Source of the DNA: Pseudomonadota bacterium | GTDB lineage: Bacteria > Pseudomonadota > Gammaproteobacteria > Xanthomonadales > Xanthomonadaceae | Assembly: GCA_023419315.1 (NCBI GenBank) | Contig: JAEZYE010000018.1 | Coordinates: forward strand, 1-64,000 | Direction: 5' to 3' | DNA length: 64,000 bases | Shown: positions 25,814-34,671 of the stretch, one piece after another | How positions within the stretch are numbered: the first letter of the stretch is position 1 | How the letters are laid out: the number at the start of each line of letters is the position of its first letter | Made by a program: the position numbers and the translations under genes | Notes under the pieces: generated by a model | The model's database searches: none | What the model saw: only the letters and a program-made list of their open reading frames with translations | What the model was told of the DNA's origin: nothing

Positions 25814-26419
25814 TCAGGGGTTTTCGGCAGCGGCCGCCCAGCCGGCGATTTCCCCGTCCACGAACGGTCCGATCTTCTGCCGCGTGATCGTGCCGTCCGC
25901 AGCCACCAGCACCGTGTAGGGCAGCACGCCTTTTTCGTTGCCGAGCCAGACGCTGGCGTCGGCCGGTCCCGGCGTGTCGAGCACGATGGGGTAGGACACG
26001 GGAATCCGGGCCAGGAAGTCCCTGACCGCTTCCGGCGTGTCCAGCGCCAGGCCGACGACCTGGGTGCCGTGCTTGTCCTGTTCGCGGGAGAAGCGCTCCA
26101 GTTCCGGCATTTCCTTGATGCACGGACCGCACCAGCTTGCCCACACATTGATGAGCAGCGGACGCCCGCGGTAATGCGCCAGATCGACCGGGCGCCCGTC
26201 GAGATCGGGCAGGGTGATGGCTGGCATGGGATCGCCGCGATGCGCCGGCACGACCCCGGCCGGCGGTTTCGGTGCCGATGCATTGGCGGCGGCCTGCAAG
26301 GCGCGCTGTCCGCTTTCGGAACGCAGCAGCGGACCGCCTTCGTACCAGCGGCTGGCGAGCAGGCCGAGCGCCGCGGCAATCACCGCCACCCACAGCACGC
26401 GGGCGGGCGTCACCTTCAT
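25814..26419 (-). CDS. TlpA/ResA-type membrane-anchored thiol-disulfide oxidoreductase
   Basis: A 201-residue thioredoxin-fold protein held by an N-terminal membrane helix (about residues 7-24) with the domain outside the cytoplasm. The active site is C97/C100 in WASWCGPCIKEMPEL, with the cis-proline segment VLPYTVLVAADG. Proteins of this type reduce disulfides in apocytochrome c or other envelope proteins and need electrons from DsbD or CcdA. Its ATG overlaps the dsbD stop by 4 bases, so both should be made together, and DsbD is its obvious electron donor. Confidence 0.88.
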   Translation of the reverse strand: MKVTPARVLWVAVIAAALGLLASRWYEGGPLLRSESGQRALQAAANASAPKPPAGVVPAHRGDPMPAITLPDLDGRPVDLAHYRGRPLLINVWASWCGPCIKEMPELERFSREQDKHGTQVVGLALDTPEAVRDFLARIPVSYPIVLDTPGPADASVWLGNEKGVLPYTVLVAADGTITRQKIGPFVDGEIAGWAAAAENP

Positions 26420-28677
26420 CGCGCCGCCCGCTGCAGGGCGTCCTGGACCATGCCCTGGGTCAGCACGGTGGGAAGCACCTCGCCTTCTCCGCCGTCGCGC
26501 GGATAGACGACATACAGCGGCACGCCGACCGCGTTGTGCTGTTCGAGATACGCGGTGATCTGTTCATCGACGTTCGTCCAGTCGCCCTGCATGAAAACAC
26601 CGTCCACGTTTGCAAGCGCGTCGCGGAATGCGGGACGGTCGAGCACGGTCTTCTCGTTGGCCTTGCAGGTGACGCACCAGTCGGCGGTGATGTCGACGAA
26701 CACCACTTTGCCGGCGGCACGCAGCTCCGCCAGCCGCTGCGGTGAATAGGCGATGGCGTCCTGCGCAGCGGCGGTTCGCGACGGCGGCGGCAGCCGGTGC
26801 GCCATGATCAGCGGAACAACCGCACCCAGCAGCACGAGCGTGGCCAGCACGCGCTGCAGCGGAGCCCGTTGCCAGCGCAGGCGCTGCAGCCACCATGCCG
26901 CCAGTGACAACAGCACCAGGCCAATCAGCACCAGCGCGACTGCGTCGATACCGCGCTGTCGGCCGAGCACCCACAACAGCCACACGGCGGTGAGGTACAT
27001 CGGGAAGGCGAGGAACTTCTTCAACGCCTCCATCCACGCGCCGGGACGCGGCAGGCGATTGGCGAGCGCCGGCACGAAGCCAATCAGCAGGAACGGCAGC
27101 GCCAGGCCGAGACCCAGCATCAGGAACACCAGCAAGGCCAGCGGCACGGATGCGGCGAACGCGAATGCCAGCGCCGCCCCCATGAACGGCGCCGTGCATG
27201 GACTCGCCACCACGACCGCCAGCACGCCGGTGAAAAAATCGCCTGCCAGACCGGACTTGCGACTCAACGGTTCGCCCGCGCCCGCCAGTCCGTAACCCAT
27301 CGCGAACACGCCGGAAAGGCTGAGACCGACGGCGAACACCACATAGATCAGCGCACCGATGATCAGCGGCTGCTGCAGCTGGAAGCCCCAGCCGAGCGCC
27401 TGGCCGGCCGCACGCAATGCGATGGCAGCGGCGCCGAGCAGCATGAAGCTCAGCAGCACGCCGGCCGTGTAGACAAGCGCGCGCGCGCGCGGCCGATCGC
27501 CACCGGCCAGCGACAGCGCCTTGAGCGAAAGCACCGGCAGCACGCAGGGCATCAGGTTCAGCACGATGCCGCCGGCCAGCGCCAGCAGCAGAGCCAGCCA
27601 CAGAGCGGGCGTCGTGCGCGAAGTCGCCGAGGCCGGAGGCAGGGTGCGCGGCACGTCGGTGGAGGGCGGGATTGCTTGAACCGGGCTGCCGTCCGCTTCC
27701 CGTTTTTCAGGCGCGAGGGCGGCCGCGGGTGCGGCGGGAGTAGCTTCGTTCGCCTTCGCCACAGCCGACGGTGCCGACGCCGTGATCTTGCCAGCCGGGA
27801 TATCCAGCGCGAACCGCCGCGTCATCGGCGGATAACAGATGCCGCCGGTCTGGCAACCCTGAAAGGTCACGGCCAGCTGCGCTTTGGCTGCCTCGGCGTG
27901 CTCGCGCGACAACGGCACCGGCACTTCGACCTGATCGAAATAGACGACGACGTCGCCGAAGTGTTCGTCGTGATAGGCCTGCCCGCGCGGCCACTGTGGC
28001 GCCTGCAGTCCGACGCCGCGCGCGCCTTCCAGCTTCAGCGTGGTCCGGTCGCGGTAGACGTAGTAGCCCGGAGCCGGCGTGAACCGCAGCAGCAGGCGGT
28101 TGCCGTCGAATGCAATGGCGTCGACCGCGAACGCCCGGTTCTCCGGCAGCGGCGCGGCGTTGGCGCCGGCGCCCTTGCCGAACAGCGGCGCGCGGCCTCC
28201 GGCCAGGCTGCCCAGCGGCGTGAAGCCCGTATCGGCTGCACCGCCGGCCGGCAGCGTCACCGCCAGTGTGCGGACCTGTGGCGGGTAGCAGATGCCGGCG
28301 TCGGCACAGCCCTGGTACTTGATCTTCAGCGTGATCTTGTCGCCCGCGCCCGCCGTGCCCGGAAGCACCGCCGTCAGGTTGCCGCGATAGGTTTCGACAT
28401 CGCCGAAGAATTCGTCGTGATACGCCTTGCCCTTCGGCAGCTGCATGGGCCGGGCTTCGAACTCGCCCGCTTCGACCTCGATTCCCAGCCGATGCCGGTA
28501 CAGGTAGTAGCCGTCGGCAATCTTCCAGTTCACCTCGATGCGATCACGGCTCGGCGCGGTGGCCGAGGGCACGAAGACTTCATCGACCGGCGGCAGGTCC
28601 TGCGGACGGATCTGCGCGGACGCGAGGCAGGGCAGCAACAACAGGCCAACGGCCAGCAAACGGCTCAACCGGATCAT
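26416..28677 (-). CDS. dsbD: Thiol:disulfide interchange protein DsbD with duplicated N-terminal domain
   Basis: A 753-residue inner-membrane protein that moves electrons from cytoplasmic thioredoxin to periplasmic oxidoreductases. Layout: signal peptide (1-21), a first DsbD-alpha domain with C124/C130 (CADAGICYPP), a second alpha-like domain with C275/C281 (CQTGGICYPP), the eight-helix core with its cysteines in NLMPCVLPVL and SPCTAPFMG, and a C-terminal thioredoxin-like gamma domain with WCVTC (about residue 665). E. coli DsbD (565 residues) has one alpha domain; the extra 180 or so residues here are the second copy. It overlaps cutA upstream and the TlpA-like gene downstream by 4 bases each. 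Confidence 0.92.
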   Translation of the reverse strand: MIRLSRLLAVGLLLLPCLASAQIRPQDLPPVDEVFVPSATAPSRDRIEVNWKIADGYYLYRHRLGIEVEAGEFEARPMQLPKGKAYHDEFFGDVETYRGNLTAVLPGTAGAGDKITLKIKYQGCADAGICYPPQVRTLAVTLPAGGAADTGFTPLGSLAGGRAPLFGKGAGANAAPLPENRAFAVDAIAFDGNRLLLRFTPAPGYYVYRDRTTLKLEGARGVGLQAPQWPRGQAYHDEHFGDVVVYFDQVEVPVPLSREHAEAAKAQLAVTFQGCQTGGICYPPMTRRFALDIPAGKITASAPSAVAKANEATPAAPAAALAPEKREADGSPVQAIPPSTDVPRTLPPASATSRTTPALWLALLLALAGGIVLNLMPCVLPVLSLKALSLAGGDRPRARALVYTAGVLLSFMLLGAAAIALRAAGQALGWGFQLQQPLIIGALIYVVFAVGLSLSGVFAMGYGLAGAGEPLSRKSGLAGDFFTGVLAVVVASPCTAPFMGAALAFAFAASVPLALLVFLMLGLGLALPFLLIGFVPALANRLPRPGAWMEALKKFLAFPMYLTAVWLLWVLGRQRGIDAVALVLIGLVLLSLAAWWLQRLRWQRAPLQRVLATLVLLGAVVPLIMAHRLPPPSRTAAAQDAIAYSPQRLAELRAAGKVVFVDITADWCVTCKANEKTVLDRPAFRDALANVDGVFMQGDWTNVDEQITAYLEQHNAVGVPLYVVYPRDGGEGEVLPTVLTQGMVQDALQRAAR

Positions 28678-29003
28678 GGAGCAGGCATCTCTCGGGTTTC
28701 GGCGACCACCCAGTCCAGCCAGGCGGGTAGACCGGCGTCGGCCTGGACCGTCACCAGTTCGGGAAGTTCATAAGGATGGAGTGCGCGGACGCGTTCGGTG
28801 AGCGCGGGCACCCGCCCGGCCTCGGTCTTGATCAGCAGCAGCACTTCGCTGTCCCGGACAATCCGGCCTTCCCAGCGGTAGAACGAGGTCGCGCCGGGCA
28901 GCACGTTCACGCAGGCGGCAAGCCGCTCGCTGACGAGCGCTTCGGCAATGCGGTGGGCGACATCCAGGTCGGGGCAGGCGCAGAACGCGAGGTGGACGGG
29001 CAT
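28674..29003 (-). CDS. cutA: CutA-type divalent-cation tolerance protein
   Basis: A 109-residue trimeric protein of the CutA1 family, linked to copper tolerance by genetics although its biochemical role is unclear. The motifs CACPDLDVAHRIAEALVSERLAACVNVLPG, SFYRWEGRI and HPYELPEL are diagnostic. The start at 29003 (MPVHLAFCACPD) fits the family; a GTG seven codons upstream (29024) is an alternative. It is the first gene of the leftward cutA-dsbD-tlpA unit, and its stop overlaps the dsbD start by 4 bases. Confidence 0.92.
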   Translation of the reverse strand: MPVHLAFCACPDLDVAHRIAEALVSERLAACVNVLPGATSFYRWEGRIVRDSEVLLLIKTEAGRVPALTERVRALHPYELPELVTVQADAGLPAWLDWVVAETREMPAP

Positions 29004-29107
29004 GCGCCGCATTATCGCGGACACCGGCGGGCGCGGCCATGACGCGGATCAGGCGATCGCTGCGCGTCCGCGTCCGCCCTTCGCGAAAAAATTTTTGCGT
29101 GGCCGGC

Positions 29108-29135
29108 CTTGAAAGCCTTTCTGCGTACCCCATCT
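29108..29135 (+). promoter_or_regulatory. Sigma-32 heat-shock promoter of groESL
   Basis: A perfect -35 CTTGAAA (29108-29114) and -10 CCCCATCT (29128-29135) are separated by 13 bases, matching the RpoH consensus CTTGAAA-N13/14-CCCCATnT. It lies 116 bases upstream of the groES start codon. Confidence 0.88.
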
Positions 29136-29137
29136 CT

Positions 29138-29167
29138 GCGCAATCCCCGCTTTCGGGGTCATTGCGC
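29138..29167 (+). promoter_or_regulatory. Hairpin at the predicted 5' end of groESL mRNA
   Basis: GCGCAAT-CCCCG / CGGGG-(TC)-ATTGCGC forms a 12-bp stem with a 2-base bulge and a CTTT loop. It begins within a few bases of the start point predicted from the sigma-32 promoter. A 5'-terminal stem could stabilise the transcript; no function is proven. Confidence 0.5.
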
Positions 29168-29175
29168 GGGTCCGG

Positions 29176-29202
29176 CTGGCAGTCGCCGTCCGCGAGTGCT
29201 AG
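29176..29202 (+). promoter_or_regulatory. CIRCE-like operator (HrcA site) before groES
   Basis: CTGGCAGTC-N9-GAGTGCTAG fits CIRCE (TTAGCACTC-N9-GAGTGCTAA) with 6/9 and 8/9 matches and exact spacing. HrcA bound here would repress groESL in the absence of heat, in addition to sigma-32 control. Confidence 0.75.
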
Positions 29203-29250
29203 CATCGCCACCCCTTTCCCTGTCCAATCAATCACTTAAAGAGGATTGAA

Positions 29251-29541
29251 ATGAGCAACATCAAGCCGCTGTACGACCGTGTGGTCATCAAGCGTATGGA
29301 AGAAGAAAAGATGTCCGCTGGCGGCATCGTGATCCCGGATTCGGCCACCGAGAAGCCCATCAAGGGTGAAGTCGTCGCCGTCGGCGAAGGCAAGGTGTTC
29401 GACAACGGCAACGTGCGCGCCCCCAAGGTCAAGGTTGGCGACAAGGTGCTGTTCGGCAAGTACAGCGGCACCGAAGTGAAGCTGGACGGCGCCGACTACC
29501 TGGTGGTGAAGGAAGACGACATTTTCGCGGTGCTGGGCTGA
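29251..29541 (+). CDS. groES: Co-chaperonin GroES
   Basis: A 96-residue co-chaperonin that caps the GroEL ring as a heptamer. The sequence MSNIKPLYDRVVIKRMEEE, the mobile-loop region SAGGIVIPDSATEKP and the KVLFGKYSG...VKEDDIFAVL end are typical. AAGAGGA lies upstream of the ATG. It is followed after 149 bases by groEL, and both are driven by the sigma-32 promoter at 29108 and the CIRCE-like site at 29176. Confidence 0.97.
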   Translation: MSNIKPLYDRVVIKRMEEEKMSAGGIVIPDSATEKPIKGEVVAVGEGKVFDNGNVRAPKVKVGDKVLFGKYSGTEVKLDGADYLVVKEDDIFAVLG

Positions 29542-29690
29542 GGAACGCCGGCGCGGATCGGCCGCGGCGCCCGGGCATGACGCTTCAGCGAAGCGCCCGC
29601 GCAACCCGCCCGCCCGATTCAACGCGCTGATTGCGTCCACCGCTCCCCGCTCCTTTTTTCCGATCTTTCAAAAGTTCAAGGAATACAGAC

Positions 29691-31331
<1,641 letters not shown>

Positions 31332-31359
31332 TCCCGCCCGCTGCATGCAATGCACTGGA

Positions 31360-31388
31360 AAAACCCGCCGGAAGGCGGGTTTTTCTTT
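31360..31388. terminator. Intrinsic terminator after groEL
   Basis: AAAACCCGCC-GGAA-GGCGGGTTTT with a following T-run and a preceding A-run. It can end both groESL and the convergent aminotransferase gene (stop at 31401). Confidence 0.88.
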
Positions 31389-31400
31389 TCCGCAATGGGC

Positions 31401-32717
31401 TCACGCAGCAATCGCGCGCAATGCCCGCAAGGCTTCGTCCACCTCTTCCGGCGAGTTCACCAGGCTGGGTGCCAGTCGCGCATAGGTCACCGCATACGGA
31501 CTGGTGCTGGCGATGATGCGGCGCGCGAGCAACTGCTTCACGATGTCAGCAGGCTTGACGCCGTCGATCTCGAACGCGACCAGGCCCGCCGACAGCGCCG
31601 GTGCGCGCGGCGTATGCACGGTGACCTTGCGCATGCCGGCCAGACCGGTTTTCAACTGCGTGTTCAAAGCGGCGATACGTTCGCCGACGCGATCCCGTCC
31701 CATCGCCTGGTGCATCGCGAAGGCCGCCGCCATCGCCCACTGATGCTCGAAGGCGTGGAAGCCGCCAGGCTCCATGCGCGTGGCGTTGTTGGGGCCTGCA
31801 GGTGGACGATCCTCGGTCCAGGCGACGTAGCTTTCCAGTTCGGTGAAGTTCGGCACCAGCGGACGAAGGCGTGCCCAATTCTCGGCACTCGCCCACACCA
31901 GCCCCGTGCCACGCGGTGCAAACATCCATTTGTGCGTGCCGGCGCAGAAATAATCCGCGCCCAGCGCGGCGACTTCCCCATCGACGGATCCCAATCCATG
32001 CACGCCATCCACCACCAGCAGGGGCGGCTGCGGCAACGACTTCAACATCGCGCTGATCTCGCGGATCGGCAGGCGAATGCCGGTGCTGGAGTGCACCCAC
32101 GTCACGCCCACGATTTTCGTTGCGGGACGGATGGCCGACTTGAGAGTGCCGACGATCTCGTCGACCGATGCCTGCGCGGAATTCCGGAACAGCGGAATCC
32201 TGCGCATGCCCGCACCGGCACGCGTCGTGGCGAAGCGGATCGCTTCGTGGTGCGAATAGTGGTCGTGCGTCGTCGTCAGCACCTCATCGCCCGTCTTCAG
32301 CGGCAGGCCGAGGTAGACCAGCGCAAGACCTTCGGTGGTGCTTCTCGTCAGGCAGACTTCATCCGCGCGCGCGCCCAGATAGCCGGCGACTTCCGTGCGG
32401 ACATGCAAAGGAAGATTGTGTGCGTCGTCCTCGAACATCGATTGTTCGACGAACAGGAACGGGTTCGCGTCCAGCGCGCGCCGGAACCCTTCCAGTGCAT
32501 CGCGCACTGGCGCCGGATGACTGGCGATGAAGAAGGAAGCGAAATGGCGATAGGACGGATCCAGTGCGAACTGCGCGCGCACGGCTTCCCAGTTGGACAG
32601 GTCCGCCGCTGCGCCCGACCGGGAGGCGAGGGCGGCCAGAAGCGGGTGCGGTTGCAGTGCAGCCGCGCCGGCCAGCGCGGCCGGTGCGGTCAGGAAACGT
32701 CGACGGGTCAGGGGCAT
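31401..32717 (-). CDS. Tat-exported class V aminotransferase (isopenicillin N epimerase-like)
   Basis: A 438-residue PLP enzyme. The first 35 residues are a twin-arginine signal (LTRRRFL followed by an Ala-rich hydrophobic stretch), implying export folded with its cofactor. The class V fold follows: TRSTTEGLALV (phosphate-binding region), the DGVHGLGS aspartate and the PLP lysine in AGTHKWMFAPRGTG. It resembles bacterial proteins annotated as isopenicillin N epimerase-like, cysteine desulfurase or kynureninase relatives, but the reaction cannot be read from sequence. The start at 32717 is fixed by the Tat signal; the reading frame continues upstream into the aroG promoter region and is rejected there. 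It is monocistronic and convergent with groEL. Confidence 0.8.
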   Translation of the reverse strand: MPLTRRRFLTAPAALAGAAALQPHPLLAALASRSGAAADLSNWEAVRAQFALDPSYRHFASFFIASHPAPVRDALEGFRRALDANPFLFVEQSMFEDDAHNLPLHVRTEVAGYLGARADEVCLTRSTTEGLALVYLGLPLKTGDEVLTTTHDHYSHHEAIRFATTRAGAGMRRIPLFRNSAQASVDEIVGTLKSAIRPATKIVGVTWVHSSTGIRLPIREISAMLKSLPQPPLLVVDGVHGLGSVDGEVAALGADYFCAGTHKWMFAPRGTGLVWASAENWARLRPLVPNFTELESYVAWTEDRPPAGPNNATRMEPGGFHAFEHQWAMAAAFAMHQAMGRDRVGERIAALNTQLKTGLAGMRKVTVHTPRAPALSAGLVAFEIDGVKPADIVKQLLARRIIASTSPYAVTYARLAPSLVNSPEEVDEALRALRAIAA

Positions 32718-32813
32718 GTCGCACCGCCAAAAGTGTTGTGTGGGTCCAATGACGGCAACGCCGCGGCAGAGAACGCACGGCCACCTTTCGTCGGCCAGTT
32801 GCAGCTGAAACAG

Positions 32814-32842
32814 TTGGTGCGCTGCAAAAGCTGTGCTATCAA
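32814..32842 (+). promoter_or_regulatory. Predicted promoter of the aroG leader
   Basis: TTGGTG (32814-32819) and TATCAA (32837-32842) are separated by 17 bases. The inferred start point is about 32849-32851, at or next to the ATG of the leader peptide, so the leader may be translated from a leaderless end. Confidence 0.45.
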
Positions 32843-32850
32843 TGGCGCCC

Positions 32851-32934
32851 ATGAACGCACCCCGCAACCGCTTTTACTTTTGGTACTACGGTTTTCCGAT
32901 GCCGCTGGCGGAGGAAGGGTCGCGATTGCTCTGA
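32851..32934 (+). CDS. Leader peptide of the aroG attenuator (aromatic-rich)
   Basis: A 27-residue open frame, MNAPRNRFYFWYYGFPMPLA and on to TGA at 32932-32934. Residues 8-13 are F-Y-F-W-Y-Y, and F15 follows: seven aromatic residues in eight positions, covering Phe, Tyr and Trp. It lies 100 bases before DAHP synthase and is followed by an intrinsic terminator, the classic layout of transcription attenuation by ribosome stalling on scarce aminoacyl-tRNAs. Bases 32904-32911 (GCTGGCGG), in the 3' half of the frame, are complementary to 32962-32969 in the terminator's 5' arm, giving a plausible antiterminator. An in-frame ATG at 32842 would lie inside the -10 element and is not preferred. Confidence 0.85.
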   Translation: MNAPRNRFYFWYYGFPMPLAEEGSRLL

Positions 32935-32957
32935 GCTGAATCCAGAAGCATCCCCTG

Positions 32958-32987
32958 AAAGCCGCCAGCCCCACTGGTGGCTTTTTT
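32958..32987 (+). terminator. Attenuator terminator upstream of aroG
   Basis: AAAGCCGCCA-GCCCCAC-TGGTGGCTTT, one G.T pair in an otherwise perfect 10-bp stem, followed by TTTT. Its 5' arm can instead pair with the end of the leader-peptide frame. It lies 48 bases before the aroG start codon and should be bypassed when aromatic amino acids are low. Confidence 0.85.
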
Positions 32988-33034
32988 GCTGTCAGGGCCG
33001 GCGAAAACAAAACAACATCCACCGGAGATTCCCC

Positions 33035-34108
33035 ATGGCGCCCCACACCGACGATCTGCGTATTCGAACGCTGGAACCGCTGACGCCGCCCGCCGACGTC
33101 ATCGACGAACTTCCTTGCGACGAGGCTGTTTCGTTCACTGTCAGCCGCAGTCGCGAAGCGCTGCATGAAATCCTCCAGGGGCGCGATGATCGACTCGCCG
33201 TCGTAATCGGCCCCTGTTCGATCCACGATCCCATTGCGGCCATCGAATATGCGCAGCGATTGAAGCCGCTGCGTGATGCGCTCGCGGGCGAACTGGAAAT
33301 CGTCATGCGCGTGTATTTCGAAAAGCCGCGCACCACCGTGGGCTGGAAAGGGTTGATCAACGATCCCGGCCTCGACGGCAGTTTCCGCATCAACGAAGGC
33401 CTGCGCCTGGCGCGCGGCCTGCTGCGCAACATCAACCGGCTCGGATTGCCGGCCGGCTGCGAGTTTCTGGATACGACCTCGCCGCAGTACATCGCGGATC
33501 TGGTGGCATGGGGCGCCATCGGTGCGCGCACGACCGAAAGCCAGATCCACCGCGAGCTCGCTTCAGGCCTGTCCTGCCCGGTCGGCTTCAAGAACGGCAC
33601 CGACGGCAACGTCAGGATTGCAGCCGACGCGGTCAACGCGGCCTCGCATCCGCATCATTTCCTGGCGGTCACCAAGGAAGGCCGATCCGCGATCGCGGCC
33701 ACCACCGGCAATCCCGATTGCCACGTGATCCTCCGCGGTGGAAAGCAACCGAATTTCGATGCCGCCAGCGTCGATGCCGCCAGCGAAGTGCTGGTGAAAG
33801 CCGGCTTGCCGGCGCGGCTGATGATCGACGCCAGCCATGCCAACAGTTCGAAGAATCCGGAGAACCAGCCGATGGTGGTGGACGACATCGCACGCCAGAT
33901 CGAATCCGGTGAGCGGCGCATCATCGGCACGATGATCGAAAGCCATCTGGTGGCGGGCCGGCAGGATCTGGTTCCGGGCCGTGCGCTTGCCTACGGGCAG
34001 AGCATTACCGACGGTTGCATCGGCTGGGAAAGCTCGGTGGCGGTGCTGGAACGTCTGGCTCTGGCCGTGCGCCGGCGTCGTGAGGCCTGCGTCTCCCAAG
34101 CGGCCTGA
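33035..34108 (+). CDS. aroG: 3-Deoxy-7-phosphoheptulonate (DAHP) synthase, AroG/AroF/AroH class
   Basis: A 357-residue class I DAHP synthase that joins phosphoenolpyruvate and erythrose 4-phosphate, the entry step of aromatic synthesis. Visible: RLAVVIGPCSIHDPIAAIEYA with the metal-binding Cys, YFEKPRTTVGWKGLINDP, GARTTESQIHRELASGL, GFKNGTDGN, and DASHANSSKNPENQ with further metal ligands. Allosteric specificity (Phe, Tyr or Trp) cannot be settled by eye. Its leader encodes all three aromatic residues, so the transcript senses overall aromatic supply. GGAG precedes the ATG at 33035. Confidence 0.93.
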   Translation: MAPHTDDLRIRTLEPLTPPADVIDELPCDEAVSFTVSRSREALHEILQGRDDRLAVVIGPCSIHDPIAAIEYAQRLKPLRDALAGELEIVMRVYFEKPRTTVGWKGLINDPGLDGSFRINEGLRLARGLLRNINRLGLPAGCEFLDTTSPQYIADLVAWGAIGARTTESQIHRELASGLSCPVGFKNGTDGNVRIAADAVNAASHPHHFLAVTKEGRSAIAATTGNPDCHVILRGGKQPNFDAASVDAASEVLVKAGLPARLMIDASHANSSKNPENQPMVVDDIARQIESGERRIIGTMIESHLVAGRQDLVPGRALAYGQSITDGCIGWESSVAVLERLALAVRRRREACVSQAA

Positions 34109-34133
34109 ATGCAAGCGGGACGAGGTTGAACGG

Positions 34134-34661
34134 ATGACGAACGCAGACGCCATCGTGCGAGACGAAACGCCGGCAGACATCGCCGCGATTCGGGCGCTGA
34201 TCACGCACGCCTTCAAGGACGCCGCGCATGCGAGCGGAACCGAGGCCGCCATCGTCGACGCGCTGCGCGCACGCGGCGAATTGACGCTGTCGCTGCTGGC
34301 GGAAACGAACGGTGACGTGGCCGCGCATGCCGCCTTCTCCCCGGTCACCGTGGGCGAACGCAACGAAGGATGGTTTGGACTGGGGCCCGTCGCCACCGCC
34401 GCGCAATCGCGGCGACGCGGCCTGGCGGATGCGGTGATTCGCGCCGGTCTGGAGCGGTTGCGCGCTGCGGGTGCGATGGGCTGCGTCGTGCTGGGGGAGC
34501 CGGCGTACTACGCACGGTTCGGCTTCGAAGTGGATCCGGCGATTCGCTATCCGCATGCGCCCGCCGAGTACTTCATGGCATTGCGCTTCAAGCGTGACGC
34601 AGGCGTCTCCGAAACCGGTGGCGACGTGCGCTACAGCCCGGCGTTCGAAGCCGAAGGCTGA
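34134..34661 (+). CDS. GNAT family N-acetyltransferase (YhbS-like)
   Basis: A 175-residue acyl-CoA-dependent N-acyltransferase of the GNAT fold. The family elements are IVRDETPADIAAIRALITHAFKDA near the start, the acyl-CoA-binding region in ATAAQSRRRGLADAVIRAGLERLRAAG, and GCVVLGEPAYYARFGFE. The latter two resemble the YhbS subfamily. The acceptor substrate is not known. It begins 25 bases after the aroG stop and is probably co-transcribed, but nothing ties it to aromatic metabolism beyond position. Confidence 0.82.
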   Translation: MTNADAIVRDETPADIAAIRALITHAFKDAAHASGTEAAIVDALRARGELTLSLLAETNGDVAAHAAFSPVTVGERNEGWFGLGPVATAAQSRRRGLADAVIRAGLERLRAAGAMGCVVLGEPAYYARFGFEVDPAIRYPHAPAEYFMALRFKRDAGVSETGGDVRYSPAFEAEG

Positions 34662-34671
34662 GCGCCATGGC

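Noticed and set aside
32842..32853. Alternative ATG for the aroG leader peptide at 32842
   Set aside because: It overlaps the -10 element of the best promoter and would lie upstream of the predicted transcript start; the frame is the same, so the aromatic run is unaffected.
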